Shown: positions 8,413 through 17,434, counted from the first letter of the stretch. The stretch is 33,804 nucleotides of DNA from an uncultured Bacteroidia bacterium (GCA_937936615.1 CALDDN010000086.1:1-33804), one strand, 5' to 3'. Notes: a model not told the origin generated them from the sequence alone. Translations and numbers: made by a program.

Positions 8413-9368
8413 TCGAGGGCGATTTCGGCGGTCTGGTTGCCTACATCGAGCAGGGGGTTGATTTCGGTGAACTCGATGGCGGCCAGATGGGGGGCGGCCC
8501 AGAACTGGGCCAGCAGGTACTGGGCCTGGTCGGGGGTCAAGCCGTGGCCTACGGGCGTTCCCGTGCCCGGTACCAGCTGCTTGTCGAGGCTGTCGATATC
8601 GAAGCTGACGTAGAGGCGGTCGCAGTGCTTGAGGTATTCGTAAGTTTCGGCTACGATGCGCTCGAGGCCCAAGCGGTTGATTTGCTGGGGAACGTAATGG
8701 CGGATGCCTCGGCTTTCGATGATGTACTGTTCGGCTGGTTCGTAGTCGCGGATGCCGATGAAGACGAGGTCTTCGTTGTGGAGTTTGGGGTAGACCCCGC
8801 CCACGTGGCAGAGCTGCTCCCAGAGAGCGGCCACGCGCTCGGAGACTTCGGCGAGGCCCGTTTCGGCGGGAGGGGTGTGGCCTTCAATGGCTTCGAGGGC
8901 ACGCAGGCCCAGCGAGGCGGCTAAGGGCATGCCGTGGACATTGCCCGAAGGGCTGGTATAGGGCGAATGAACATCGGCGTGGGCATCGATCCAGATGACG
9001 CCGAGGCGTTCATCGGGGTAGGCGGCCCGCAGACCGGCAATGGTACCGGCGGCGTTGGAGTGGTCGCCCGAGATGATGAAAGGAAAGCTGCCGGCCCGCA
9101 GGATACTGGTCGTGGCGCGGCAGACCTGCTCGATGACGGGCAGGATGTTGTTCAGGTGGTGGGCGCGGCCCGTTTCGGGGTCGGGGTTAGGGTCGATGCG
9201 CAGGGTGTTTTCCGTCTCGTCGATGACGGTGTTGGGGTGCTGGGAAAAAAGGGTCAGGCCGCGGTTGAGGGCGGCAAACTGGATGGCATCGGGGCCGAGG
9301 GCGGCACCCCAGGTGCCGGCTCCAAATTCGGATTTGACCCACAGGAAATGGATGTGTCGCTTCGACAT
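8376..9368 (-). CDS. rocF: Arginase-family ureohydrolase
   Basis: This protein hydrolyses arginine (or possibly agmatine) to release urea, in the cytoplasm, with two manganese ions. The metal-binding motifs are all present in order: ISGDHS, WIDAHADVHSP, SPSGNVHGMPLA, and SFDIDSLDKQLVPGTGTP, followed by EFTEINPLLD. The N-terminal VKSEFGAGTWGAALGPDAI is typical of Bacteroidota arginases. The start is taken at MSKRHIHF (9368); an in-frame ATG at 9395 would add nine residues that do not look conserved. Length is then 330 residues, normal for the family. It faces the arginine decarboxylase gene across a short shared promoter region, so two enzymes that use arginine in different ways are transcribed away from each other. 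Arginase against agmatinase cannot be settled by eye. Confidence 0.85.
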   Translation of the reverse strand: MSKRHIHFLWVKSEFGAGTWGAALGPDAIQFAALNRGLTLFSQHPNTVIDETENTLRIDPNPDPETGRAHHLNNILPVIEQVCRATTSILRAGSFPFIISGDHSNAAGTIAGLRAAYPDERLGVIWIDAHADVHSPYTSPSGNVHGMPLAASLGLRALEAIEGHTPPAETGLAEVSERVAALWEQLCHVGGVYPKLHNEDLVFIGIRDYEPAEQYIIESRGIRHYVPQQINRLGLERIVAETYEYLKHCDRLYVSFDIDSLDKQLVPGTGTPVGHGLTPDQAQYLLAQFWAAPHLAAIEFTEINPLLDVGNQTAEIALECIETLLVTPYA

Positions 9369-9420
9369 ATCAAAAGATTTAGGTTCAGGCTGCATGCCCT
9401 CTTGCGGGGCGGTTTTTCGC

Positions 9421-9449
9421 TAATTTTGAGGCAGCTAACGCAAGTTAGC
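9421..9449 (+). promoter_or_regulatory. Shared divergent promoter region with an inverted repeat, arginase/speA
   Basis: On the plus strand TAATTTTG (9421-9428) is a perfect Bacteroidota -7 element for speA. Just after it lies a perfect inverted repeat GCTAAC-gcaa-GTTAGC (9434-9449). Read on the minus strand the same repeat contains TAACTTGC, a -7 element pointing towards arginase. The two promoters thus overlap, and the palindrome could be an operator acting on both. Confidence 0.45.
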
Positions 9450-9484
9450 ACCTTTTCCGGCTGCGGGCACCCGTTCCCCCGATC

Positions 9485-10867
9485 ATGCAGAGTTACTACG
9501 AGTTCCTCGACCTGAGCGTCGATTTCCCCCAGGAAGGCTTCGAGGTCATCGATGACGAGCTTTACTTCCACAACATCAACCTGATGGAGATCATCGAAAC
9601 CTATGGCACGCCCCTGCGTTTCACCTACCTGCCCCTGATTTCGAAGAAAATCCAGAAGGCCAAGCTCTGGTTTCAGGATGCGATGCTGCGCTGCAACTAC
9701 CGCGGCAGCTACACTTACTGCTACTGCACCAAAAGCTCGCACTTCCGCTACGTGCTCGAAGAAGCCCTCAAAAACGACATCCACCTCGAAACGAGTTCCG
9801 CCTTCGACATTCCGCTCATCGAAGCCCTCGAAAAAAAAGGCCTCGTCAAAAAAGACGTACTCATCGTCTGCAACGGCTTCAAGCGCGACAATTACCTGCG
9901 CTACATCGTCGACCTGATCCACGACGGCTTCTCGAACTGCATCCCCGTTCTCGATAACAAAGAAGAATTCAACTACTACAATTCGGAACTGGACGTGCCC
10001 TGCAACCTGGGCGTGCGCATGTGCGTCGAAGAACAACCCGATTTCAGCCACTACACCAGCCGCCTGGGCATCCGACCCGACGAAATCGTCGACCTCTACA
10101 ACACCAAAATCCGTAAGGCCCCGAATTTCAAGCTCGTGATGCTCCATTTCTTCATCAACTCGGGCATCCAAGACACGCCCTACTACTGGTCGGAACTGGA
10201 AAAATGCGTCCTCTTCTACTGCAAGCTCAAAAAACTGAACCCCGACCTCAATTACCTCAACATCGGGGGCGGCCTGCCCTACCGCAACTCGCTCTTTTTT
10301 GATTTCGACTACGAATACATGATCGGCGAGATCGTGAGCCGCATCAAGAGCATCTGCGCCGAAAACGAAGTGCACGAACCCGACCTCGTTACCGAATTTG
10401 GCAGCTACACCGTGGCCGAAAGCGCGGGCATCCTCTTCAAGGTCATCGGGCGCAAGCAGCAGAACGACCGCGAGAAGTGGCTCATCCTCGACAGCAGCCT
10501 CATGACGACCCTGCCCGACATCTGGGCCCTCAACCAGCGTTTCCTGCTGCTGCCCATCAACAACTGGGATGCCGAATACGAGCGCGTCATCCTCGGAGGC
10601 ATCACCTGCGACCACCACGACTTCTATTCCAACGACGCGCACATCAACGTGCTCTTTCTGCCCAAGACCCGCAAGGTGCAGTACCTGGGCTTTTTTCACA
10701 CGGGAGCCTACCAGGATGCGCTCAGCGGCTTTGGGGGCATCCATCACTGCCTCATCCCCAACCCGCGGCACCTGATCATCCGCCGCAACAAGGACGAATC
10801 GCTCGATTTCGAAATTTTTGCCGAGGAACAGAACAGCAAGCAGGTGCTGCGCCTGCTGGGCTATTGA
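9485..10867 (+). CDS. speA: PLP-dependent arginine decarboxylase (short Bacteroidota type)
   Basis: This 460-residue enzyme belongs to the alanine-racemase-fold (fold III) decarboxylases. It probably converts arginine to agmatine, the first step of putrescine and spermidine synthesis. The PLP lysine is Lys83 in SYTYCYCTKSSHFRYVLEEA. The phosphate-binding glycines are in LNIGGGLPYRNS, with HFFINSGIQDT before it, and the active-site cysteine region is GGITCDHHDFYS. It is shorter than the E. coli SpeA type because the inserted domain is absent, which is normal for this group. The ATG at 9485 lies 56 bases after a TAATTTTG element. An SGNH hydrolase follows after 8 bases. Substrate could be another basic amino acid; arginine is the usual assignment. 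Confidence 0.85.
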   Translation: MQSYYEFLDLSVDFPQEGFEVIDDELYFHNINLMEIIETYGTPLRFTYLPLISKKIQKAKLWFQDAMLRCNYRGSYTYCYCTKSSHFRYVLEEALKNDIHLETSSAFDIPLIEALEKKGLVKKDVLIVCNGFKRDNYLRYIVDLIHDGFSNCIPVLDNKEEFNYYNSELDVPCNLGVRMCVEEQPDFSHYTSRLGIRPDEIVDLYNTKIRKAPNFKLVMLHFFINSGIQDTPYYWSELEKCVLFYCKLKKLNPDLNYLNIGGGLPYRNSLFFDFDYEYMIGEIVSRIKSICAENEVHEPDLVTEFGSYTVAESAGILFKVIGRKQQNDREKWLILDSSLMTTLPDIWALNQRFLLLPINNWDAEYERVILGGITCDHHDFYSNDAHINVLFLPKTRKVQYLGFFHTGAYQDALSGFGGIHHCLIPNPRHLIIRRNKDESLDFEIFAEEQNSKQVLRLLGY

Positions 10868-10875
10868 GCTTTGCC

Positions 10876-12405
10876 GTGAAGAGTCGCGCTCCGCATGCCT
10901 TGCTGCTGCTGCTGCTGGTGCAGGTGCTGCTGCTGGCCATCTCGGCGGTGGGACCACGCCTGCAGCTGGCCTGGCTCAACTGGACGGGCCACAAGCTGGC
11001 CCTGCGCCTGCCCGACCCCGACGAGCTGCTGCGCATCGGGCCACCCCCCGTCGAAACGCCCGACAGCCTCGTAGCCCAGCTCCTGACGGCAGCCAGCCTG
11101 CCCCCCGAGGATTCGACCGCCACCGCCACGGCCCCCGCCGACAGTCTCGTAAGCCAGGCCCTGCACTTCAGCCGCACCCGCCTCGACCCCGACGAGCTCG
11201 ATACCCTGAGCCGCAACGTCATCGAAACCTGGAGCGACCCCGCCGCCCTGCAGCCCTTCTTCCGCGCCCTGGCCGATTCGGGCCTCGTGCGCATCGCCCA
11301 CTACGGCGACTCGCAGATCGAAGGCGACCGCATCAGCCAGTACCTGCGGGCCTACCTGAGCCGCCGCTTTGGCGGGGGCTACCTGGGCACGCTGCCCTTC
11401 CTCGAACAGGCCTCGCACCACAGCCTGGCTCGGAGCCACAGCGGCAACTGGCGCAGGTATTCGATCTTCAAAGACCGCTACAACTCGGCCCGCTACGGCC
11501 TCTCGGGCTGCGTCTTCCGGTTTCAGCCCGCCCTCAGTGCCGAGGCGGCCACACAGCTGGCCCAGACAGGCCGGCCCGATTCGGCCTGGATGCGTTTCCG
11601 GCTCGCCCCGGGCACGCGCCACCAGCGGGTCGAACTGCTCTGGTCGAATCCCTACGCCCCCACCCGCCTGACCATCCGGCTGGCCGACACCCTCTACCGC
11701 CGCGATACCCTGCCCGCCAGCACCCTCTTTCAGGCTACCGACCTGCGCATCCCCACCGGCTGCACCGACATCGCCCTGCATTTCAGCGGGCCGATCAGCC
11801 CCGACTTCTACGGCCTGCGCCTGACCGGAAACCAGGGGATCGAAATCGACAACTACGCCCTGCGCGGCCATTCGGGCAACGACCTGGCCCGCATCTCGGA
11901 CGACTTCATCCTGCAGCAGCTCCAGACCCACCCCGTACAGCTCATCATTTTTCAGTACGGGGGCAACCTGGTGCCCTACGACGTGGCCAATTTCGACTGG
12001 TACGAGAAAGACCTCTACCGCATGCTCATGCGGTTCAAGCGGCTGGCCCCGCAGGCAGCCCTGCTGGTGGTAGGGGTGGGCGATGCGGCACGGGTGGTCG
12101 AAGGCGTGGCCCAGACCTACCCCACGGTCGAGCGCATCCGCCAGGCCCAGCGGCGGGCCGCCGAAAGAGCAGGCGTGCCCTTCTGGGACCTCTACGCGGC
12201 CATGGGCGGGGCCAATTCGATCGTGAGCTGGGTGCGTCAGGGCATGGCCGGTGCCGATTACGCCCACTTTTCGCCGCTGGGCCAGCGGCTGGCAGCGCGG
12301 CTGCTCTACTCGGCCCTGATGAAGGCCTGGCTGGCCCAGCAGCCGCCTGCCATTCGTTTCGAGCCGGCCGAGCCTGAACAAGAGCAAACGGTACCCAAAA
12401 TGTAG
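10876..12405 (+). CDS. Secreted or membrane-anchored SGNH/GDSL-family hydrolase
   Basis: The 509-residue product begins with an N-terminal hydrophobic helix (about 8-25, ALLLLLLVQVLLLAISAVG), so it is an anchored or exported protein. The catalytic serine is Ser146 in IAHYGDSQIEGDRISQYL, the GDSQ form of the GDSL block common in Bacteroidota. The C-terminal Asp-His pair is Asp461 and His464 in GADYAHFSPLGQRLA. Between them an inserted beta-rich domain (about 200-320) resembles a carbohydrate-binding module. Such enzymes remove or transfer acetyl groups on cell-surface glycans; here the substrate is unknown, and no MBOAT acyltransferase partner is seen nearby. The start is taken at GTG 10876, 8 bases after speA; TTG 10864 would overlap the speA stop. 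Confidence 0.75.
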   Translation: MKSRAPHALLLLLLVQVLLLAISAVGPRLQLAWLNWTGHKLALRLPDPDELLRIGPPPVETPDSLVAQLLTAASLPPEDSTATATAPADSLVSQALHFSRTRLDPDELDTLSRNVIETWSDPAALQPFFRALADSGLVRIAHYGDSQIEGDRISQYLRAYLSRRFGGGYLGTLPFLEQASHHSLARSHSGNWRRYSIFKDRYNSARYGLSGCVFRFQPALSAEAATQLAQTGRPDSAWMRFRLAPGTRHQRVELLWSNPYAPTRLTIRLADTLYRRDTLPASTLFQATDLRIPTGCTDIALHFSGPISPDFYGLRLTGNQGIEIDNYALRGHSGNDLARISDDFILQQLQTHPVQLIIFQYGGNLVPYDVANFDWYEKDLYRMLMRFKRLAPQAALLVVGVGDAARVVEGVAQTYPTVERIRQAQRRAAERAGVPFWDLYAAMGGANSIVSWVRQGMAGADYAHFSPLGQRLAARLLYSALMKAWLAQQPPAIRFEPAEPEQEQTVPKM

Positions 12406-12574
12406 GGCCTAATGATCAGGCCCGGCCAGCCTGCCCCAAAAGACATCGATGCCGCCGCAATCGAAGGCGATGCCTGATGCCCCGTTTATTCATTTGACGA
12501 TGGAAAGCAAAGAATAGGCGGATCGGACAGCCGAAGTCCTCCAGCCCATGACCCCAGCACTCAGAAACAAAAAA

Positions 12575-12604
12575 CAGCTAGGCCCCCCGAAGGAAGCCTA
12601 GCTG
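12575..12604 (-). terminator. Strong hairpin with T-run on the minus strand
   Basis: A perfect 9-bp stem, CAGCTAGGC and GCCTAGCTG (12575-12583 and 12596-12604), is flanked on its left by AAACAAAAAA, so on the minus strand it is followed by a T-run and forms a classic intrinsic terminator. No leftward protein gene lies to its right. It may end a small leftward transcript from the repeat-rich region, or stop read-through from that region into the SGNH gene. The bases between this hairpin and the stop of the SGNH gene (12406-12574) show nothing notable. Confidence 0.6.
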
Positions 12605-12713
12605 ATCAACCTAAACTAAACCATGAAATTGTATAATAGTAAAGGACGAGCAGAGGGTCTTGGTTCCAAAGTTTCAAAAAAAACTGAATTATCGGCTGGA
12701 AAGCCTCCTGCTG

Positions 12714-13097
12714 CCGGTCCGAAAGGCCCGATTCAAGTGGACCAGTCCGTGGACCGGCTTTGGACCGGCGGTGGTCCACCGGTGTATAAACACTCCCACT
12801 CTTTTTCCACGGCCTGCGGTCCACAAAAAGGCCGGTCCGGTCCACCTGTTTATACCCGCGTGGACAGGCTGTTTATACCGAGGGAGTTATCCACTGTATA
12901 AACAGCCGCCGTATAAACAGGTCGTGTTTTCGGAACCCGGACCAATCATTTACAATCCTTCGGACCGATTTACGTACTTTGTAGTGGTCGATGAACTGTG
13001 GATTACGAGAAAAGCAAGAACAAAGCCGCAGGCATTTTCCACAGGGTCCACAGCTATAATAATACTAGATTAATTTTTTAAAAAAAGTATAAACAGT
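12714..13097. other. Repeat-rich non-coding region resembling a replication origin
   Basis: The 9-mer GTATAAACA occurs six times exactly: on the plus strand at 12784, 12896, 12911 and 13087, and as TGTTTATAC at 12847 and 12870. The word GTGGAC/GTCCAC occurs seven times (12737, 12749, 12774, 12819, 12840, 12860, 13046). The DnaA-box core TCCAC/GTGGA occurs eleven times, including near-consensus boxes TTATCCACT (12887), TGTGGATTA (12997) and TTTTCCACA (13035). The right end (13055-13095) is about 90% AT. Clustered DnaA-like boxes beside an AT-rich unwinding stretch is the layout of an oriC. No convincing coding frame crosses it. It could instead be a multi-site operator for nadA, whose ATG lies 2 bases after the last GTATAAACA. 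Confidence 0.5.
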
Positions 13098-14111
13098 ATG
13101 ATCAGCCGAGTGGAAAATCCCGATGCCTTGGCCCGCGAAGCCCGCCGCTACGGCTTCCTGCCGCGCGAGGTCGATCCGACCCTCGACCTGCACGCCGAAA
13201 TCGGGCGGCTCAAGCGCGAGAAACGGGCTGTGATTCTGGCCCACTACTATCAGGATTCGGAGATTCAGGACCTGGCCGATTTCGTGGGCGACAGCCTGCA
13301 GCTGGCGCGGGCTGCCCAGCAGACCGAGGCCCAGCTCATCGTCTTTGCGGGGGTGCACTTCATGGCCGAGACGGCCAAAATCCTCAACCCCGACCGGAAG
13401 GTGGTCCTGCCCGATCTCAACGCGGGTTGCTCGCTTTCGGACAGCTGCCCGGCTCCGCTTTTTGCCGCTTTCAAGGCCCAGTACCCCGATCACGTGGTCG
13501 TGAGCTACATCAACTGTTCGGCCGAGCTGAAGGCCCTGAGCGACGTTATCGTTACGTCGAGCAACGCCGTGGCCATCGTCGAATCCTTTCCGCCCGACCA
13601 GCCCATCATCTTTGCGCCTGACCGCAACCTGGGCGCGTACCTCAACAAGAAAACGGGCCGGAACATGCGGCTCTGGAACGGGGCCTGCATGGTGCACGAG
13701 ATTTTTTCCTACAAAAAAATCCGCGATCTGATGGCCCAGCACCCCGAGGCCCAGCTCATCGCCCACCCCGAATGCGAGGAGCCGGTGCTCGAACTGGCGC
13801 ACTTCATCGGCTCGACCTCGGCCCTGCTGCGCTACGTCGTCGAAAGTCCGGTACGCCAGCTCATCGTGGCTACCGAGCCGGGCATCCTGCACCAGATGCG
13901 CCGGCAGGCTCCCCATAAAGAACTGATTGCCGCCCCCTCGAACCAGGCCTGCGCCTGCAACAACTGCCCCCATATGAAACTCAACACGCTGGAAAAGCTT
14001 TACGTCTGCCTGCTCTACGAGCAGCCCGAACTGCAGCTGCCTGCTGACCTGATCGAAGCAGCCCGCCGCCCCATCGACCGCATGCTTACCCTGAGTCAGG
14101 GCATCAAATGA
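13098..14111 (+). CDS. nadA: Quinolinate synthase NadA
   Basis: NadA condenses iminoaspartate with dihydroxyacetone phosphate to quinolinate in de novo NAD synthesis, using a [4Fe-4S] cluster in the cytoplasm. The 337 residues contain [20 protein letters not shown], the cluster cysteines Cys111 ([10 protein letters not shown]), Cys197 (WNGACMVHE) and one of Cys287/Cys290 (CACNNCPHM), and the substrate-binding HPECEEP and FIGSTSALL segments. Length and motif order are standard. The ATG at 13098 follows the repeat-rich region directly. The stop overlaps the start of the next gene as ATGA. The usual partner nadB is not in the window. Confidence 0.95.
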   Translation: MISRVENPDALAREARRYGFLPREVDPTLDLHAEIGRLKREKRAVILAHYYQDSEIQDLADFVGDSLQLARAAQQTEAQLIVFAGVHFMAETAKILNPDRKVVLPDLNAGCSLSDSCPAPLFAAFKAQYPDHVVVSYINCSAELKALSDVIVTSSNAVAIVESFPPDQPIIFAPDRNLGAYLNKKTGRNMRLWNGACMVHEIFSYKKIRDLMAQHPEAQLIAHPECEEPVLELAHFIGSTSALLRYVVESPVRQLIVATEPGILHQMRRQAPHKELIAAPSNQACACNNCPHMKLNTLEKLYVCLLYEQPELQLPADLIEAARRPIDRMLTLSQGIK

Positions 14112-15829
14112 ACCGCTTGTTTATTTGGGTTCTGGGACTGCTGCCCCTGCTGCGGGTGGCAGCGCAGCCCCATGCCCTCTTCGACCACGCCTGGTGCGTG
14201 AGCGACCGCATCGGCATCCAGTTTGAAGCGGGCGGAGGCAGCCCCCAGTTTTTCACTACGCGCCTGCAGACCGAACCTTTCTACGATGCCGAGTGCCACG
14301 CCTCGATCGCCGATGGCGCGGGCAATCTGCTCTTTTATCTCGAAGCCCGCCGACCGCCCAGGCTGTCGAGCAACGTGCGCAACGCCCTGCACCAGATCAT
14401 GCCCGGCGGCGAGGGCATCGAAGCCATAGGCAGCGTCGCCAACGGGGCGATCATCCTGCCGCGCCCGGGCCAGTCGGCCCTCTACGACCTGTTTACCCTC
14501 TCGCTGCTGCGGGGCAGCAACGAGGAGCGGGTCGTGCTCTTCCGGCACCTCATCGATCTGAAGGACGGTTTGGGCCGCGTCGTCGAGGCCAATCGCCTCG
14601 TGGCCGACGATCCGCTGGTGGACAAACTGGCCGCCGTACGCCACGCCAATGGCCGCGACTGGTGGCTCGTGAGCCACGGCTACCGCAGCAGCGAGTTCAT
14701 CGTCTACCTGCTCGATGGCACGGGTAGCCTCAAGGCCCAGCGACAGTCCATTGGCAAAGCCCATACCGGCCACAACGTGCGTAGCGGCGAGATGACTTTT
14801 GCTCCTACGGGCGATCGGCTGGGCCTCGTTACGGGCAATGGCATCGTAGAGGTCTTCCGCTTCGACCGCTGTACGGGCCGCTTTTCCGATCCCATTTACT
14901 TGGGGGTCGATTTTCCACCCGCCGGCATTCCTCAAGGTGATTTTGTGGCCCATTACGGCTGCTCGTTTTCGCCCTCGGGCCGCTTCTTCTACTATTCGAC
15001 CATCGACCGCCTCTACCAGGTCGATCTGGAAACGGCCGACCCCAGCCGCCACAAGGAAAAAATCTGGGAAGACCCCGTTACCTTTGCCAATACGCTTGCC
15101 CAGCATGAATTAGGCCCCGATGGCCGCATCTACATCGCCCGCTACAATCACAAATACTTGTCGGCCATCGAATACCCCGACCGCAAGGGCAAGAACTGCC
15201 GCTTTGTGCGCGACTACCTCGACCTAGGGGGCAAACAGCTCAAAGCCGGTCTGCCCAACTTCCCGAATTACCGCCTCGGCAACTGGATCGAAGCCAACGC
15301 GGGCCGCGATACCGTGCTCTGCCCTGGCGAGGCCGTCCGTCTGGGTGTCGCCGCCAAGACGGGCCTGCGCTACCGCTGGCAGCCCCCCGACGAACTCGAC
15401 AACCCAGCGGCAGCCCAGCCGATCGCCCGCCCTACGGTAAGCCGTACCTACCGCCTGACCGTCGAAGCAGGATCGAAGGGGGGCTGCGCCGCCGAGCCGG
15501 CCGTGGCCCAGGTGCGCGTCGAGGTTCGCCCCGCGGCAGCGGTCGAGTGCCGCCAGGCTCTGGCTCCGCCGCCCTCAAGCCTGCGTCAGCTCACCCTCTA
15601 CCCTAACCCCGCCAGCGATTTTGTCTTTCTCTTCTACGAGTTCGAGACAGCCGAGCGCGTGCTCGTCGAAATTCACGACGCGCTGGGTCAACGCCAGCAC
15701 GAGACCTTGATCACCCAGCCCACGGGTCGCCTCGATCTTGATACGACCGACTGGTCGGCGGGCCTCTACCTCGTTACGTTTCGCTCGGGGGGTCGGCTTT
15801 TCACCACGGCCCAGCTGCTGGTGTTCTGA
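14108..15829 (+). CDS. Secreted protein with T9SS C-terminal sorting domain
   Basis: The 573-residue product has a signal peptide ([20 protein letters not shown]). A beta-propeller-like body follows (about 30-390) with repeated short strands such as [17 protein letters not shown] and [20 protein letters not shown]. An Ig/PKD-like domain (about 395-475, [19 protein letters not shown]) comes next, and then a type A T9SS sorting domain (about 495-573) with [12 protein letters not shown] and [14 protein letters not shown]. The protein is therefore exported across the inner membrane by Sec and across the outer membrane by the type IX system, ending on the surface or outside. The substrate is unknown. 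Its ATG overlaps the nadA stop, so it is translated with nadA although no shared function is apparent. Confidence 0.85.
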   Translation: MNRLFIWVLGLLPLLRVAAQPHALFDHAWCVSDRIGIQFEAGGGSPQFFTTRLQTEPFYDAECHASIADGAGNLLFYLEARRPPRLSSNVRNALHQIMPGGEGIEAIGSVANGAIILPRPGQSALYDLFTLSLLRGSNEERVVLFRHLIDLKDGLGRVVEANRLVADDPLVDKLAAVRHANGRDWWLVSHGYRSSEFIVYLLDGTGSLKAQRQSIGKAHTGHNVRSGEMTFAPTGDRLGLVTGNGIVEVFRFDRCTGRFSDPIYLGVDFPPAGIPQGDFVAHYGCSFSPSGRFFYYSTIDRLYQVDLETADPSRHKEKIWEDPVTFANTLAQHELGPDGRIYIARYNHKYLSAIEYPDRKGKNCRFVRDYLDLGGKQLKAGLPNFPNYRLGNWIEANAGRDTVLCPGEAVRLGVAAKTGLRYRWQPPDELDNPAAAQPIARPTVSRTYRLTVEAGSKGGCAAEPAVAQVRVEVRPAAAVECRQALAPPPSSLRQLTLYPNPASDFVFLFYEFETAERVLVEIHDALGQRQHETLITQPTGRLDLDTTDWSAGLYLVTFRSGGRLFTTAQLLVF

Positions 15830-15964
15830 ATCGGTGCATCGATTTGGCCTTTCTTTCTGCAGGCAGGGAGTGATCCAGTGTGAAAGTAAAATTGTATTTT
15901 AGTACTATATTAATTATATCATGGCTTAAAAATACAAGCACAGTAAATGCCTTGAATCTGCATA

Positions 15965-17422
15965 TCAGGCATCCGGTGCTCGCCCTTTTTTTCGGGTGCG
16001 CAGCCACCCGGCACCCATCCACGCTGCCGCCGCCACGCCCGCCAGCAGGATCGGAAACAGAGGGGCCTGATACCGCCACTCGCAGAACCGGAATCCCCAT
16101 GGAATGAGCAGCAGATAGCTTCCCAGCACCAGGAGCAACCCTGTCAGTCGACCGTCGCGCCGGCGATTGGCCCAAAGCCCCAATCCCAGCCAGCCCAGGG
16201 TCATCAGCAGCCCGTAGAGCAGCGAGAAATAGACCTTGAGCAGCAGCTCGCCCAGAGGCAGGCCGCCGGCCGGTCGGGTCAGCAGGTCCTCGGTGCCCGA
16301 GCGCACGAGGTAGCGGCGCAGCAGCCGCAGCCGCGATTTCAGGTAGTAGTCCCAGGGTTCACGGGCACGGTAGCCGGCCATCGCCCGCCGCACCAGTTGA
16401 GCAGTCCGCACCTGCCGCAGGGTGTCGGCGGGCTGGGCTTCGGCGGCGCGCGTGCTGTCGGCCAGCGACTCGATGAGCGACCTGCCCAAGGCCCGCACCA
16501 GAGCAGGCGGCAGGCGACGCATCGTGTTGTCGGGATGGCTGGCAATGCCGCCCACGCTGTCGGGCAGAAAGAGCCGGATTTCGGACTTGGGTTCCCACCA
16601 GACGATGTCGCCGCCCCAGGCTGCCACGAACTCGAAGAGAGCCATCCGCACGGGGCTGTAGGTGTAGTCGGCCCAGATGCTGCCCTGCAGCGGAATCCAG
16701 CGGTCGAAAGCCAGTCGGTTGCGCGTCAGCCAGACTCCCTCGAAGACCAGCAGCGGCAAGGCAAAAAGCAGCAGCCGCCCTGCCCATGCCCGCCAGTTCA
16801 GCTGGCGCAGCCCCACCGCCAGAACCAGCCCTGCACCCGCCCAGAACCAGCCCATGAGCGGACGCAGGAAAACCCCTACGGCCAGCAGCAGGCCCAGCAG
16901 CAGGATGTTGCCCCGCGTGGGCGGTCGCCAGGCCACTACCACCGCCAGCCCCAGTACGCTCAGGCTCAGGCTTTCGGTGAGCAGGCGCAGGTCGTACTGG
17001 ATCATCCAGCAGGCCGTGCCGATGAGCAGGGCCGCCGGCCCCTGCGCCTGGGGCTGCTTCAGCCCCCGTGCCACCCAGCCCCCCAGCAGCCACGCCACCC
17101 ACAGGCTCAGCACCCATTGCAGGAGCACAAGGGCCGTCCGTGCCCCTGCCGGCTCAAAAAACAGCCGCCAGAACAGATAGATCAGCCCGTAGCCCGGCAT
17201 GCGTCCTGCACTGGGCTTGACCGAGGTACCCGAGCGCGTGCCCCAGGTACCGGTTTCGATCCAGGTTTCGGCGGGAGCGAGGTAGGTTTCGGTATCGCCC
17301 GCCGTCAGGGCCAGCTCGCCCGGTGGCAGCAGGAAAGCCCATTCGGTCCAGAGCCAGCCCGAGAGCAGAAGGCGCAGACCGACGAGGGTAGCCAGCCAGA
17401 TTATGGCGTGGGTTGACTTCAT
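15965..17422 (-). CDS. Polytopic glycosyltransferase-like membrane protein (GT39/ArnT type)
   Basis: The protein has 485 residues and about ten membrane segments. After the first helix comes an acidic loop with LTAGDTETYLAPAETWIETG, then RMPGYGLIYLFWRLFF, which matches the first periplasmic loop of lipid-linked-sugar glycosyltransferases (the paired Asp/Glu and the RxPGY motif). Such enzymes use polyprenyl-phosphate sugars to modify proteins or envelope glycans on the outer face of the inner membrane. The C-terminal half ends with a basic tail (RTRKKGRAPDA). The start is taken at ATG 17422 rather than a TTG ten codons earlier; a TATCTTGC element lies four bases upstream, so the mRNA may be leaderless. 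It has no partner genes. Confidence 0.7.
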   Translation of the reverse strand: MKSTHAIIWLATLVGLRLLLSGWLWTEWAFLLPPGELALTAGDTETYLAPAETWIETGTWGTRSGTSVKPSAGRMPGYGLIYLFWRLFFEPAGARTALVLLQWVLSLWVAWLLGGWVARGLKQPQAQGPAALLIGTACWMIQYDLRLLTESLSLSVLGLAVVVAWRPPTRGNILLLGLLLAVGVFLRPLMGWFWAGAGLVLAVGLRQLNWRAWAGRLLLFALPLLVFEGVWLTRNRLAFDRWIPLQGSIWADYTYSPVRMALFEFVAAWGGDIVWWEPKSEIRLFLPDSVGGIASHPDNTMRRLPPALVRALGRSLIESLADSTRAAEAQPADTLRQVRTAQLVRRAMAGYRAREPWDYYLKSRLRLLRRYLVRSGTEDLLTRPAGGLPLGELLLKVYFSLLYGLLMTLGWLGLGLWANRRRDGRLTGLLLVLGSYLLLIPWGFRFCEWRYQAPLFPILLAGVAAAAWMGAGWLRTRKKGRAPDA

Positions 17423-17426
17423 GGCT

Positions 17427-17434
17427 GCAAGATA
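17427..17434 (-). promoter_or_regulatory. -7 element TATCTTGC for the glycosyltransferase gene
   Basis: On the minus strand this match to TAnnTTTG (one base short) ends only four bases before the ATG at 17422, which places the expected transcription start at or next to the start codon. Confidence 0.4.

Noticed and set aside
12405-12423. Short hairpin GGGCCT...AGGCCC right after the SGNH gene
   Set aside because: Only a 6-bp stem and no T-run on either strand; not enough to call a terminator.
12623-13073. Two rightward frames across the repeat-rich region, one beginning MKLYNSKGR
   Set aside because: They cross the repeated words in different frames, lack coding character and overlap the motif cluster, so they are chance frames.
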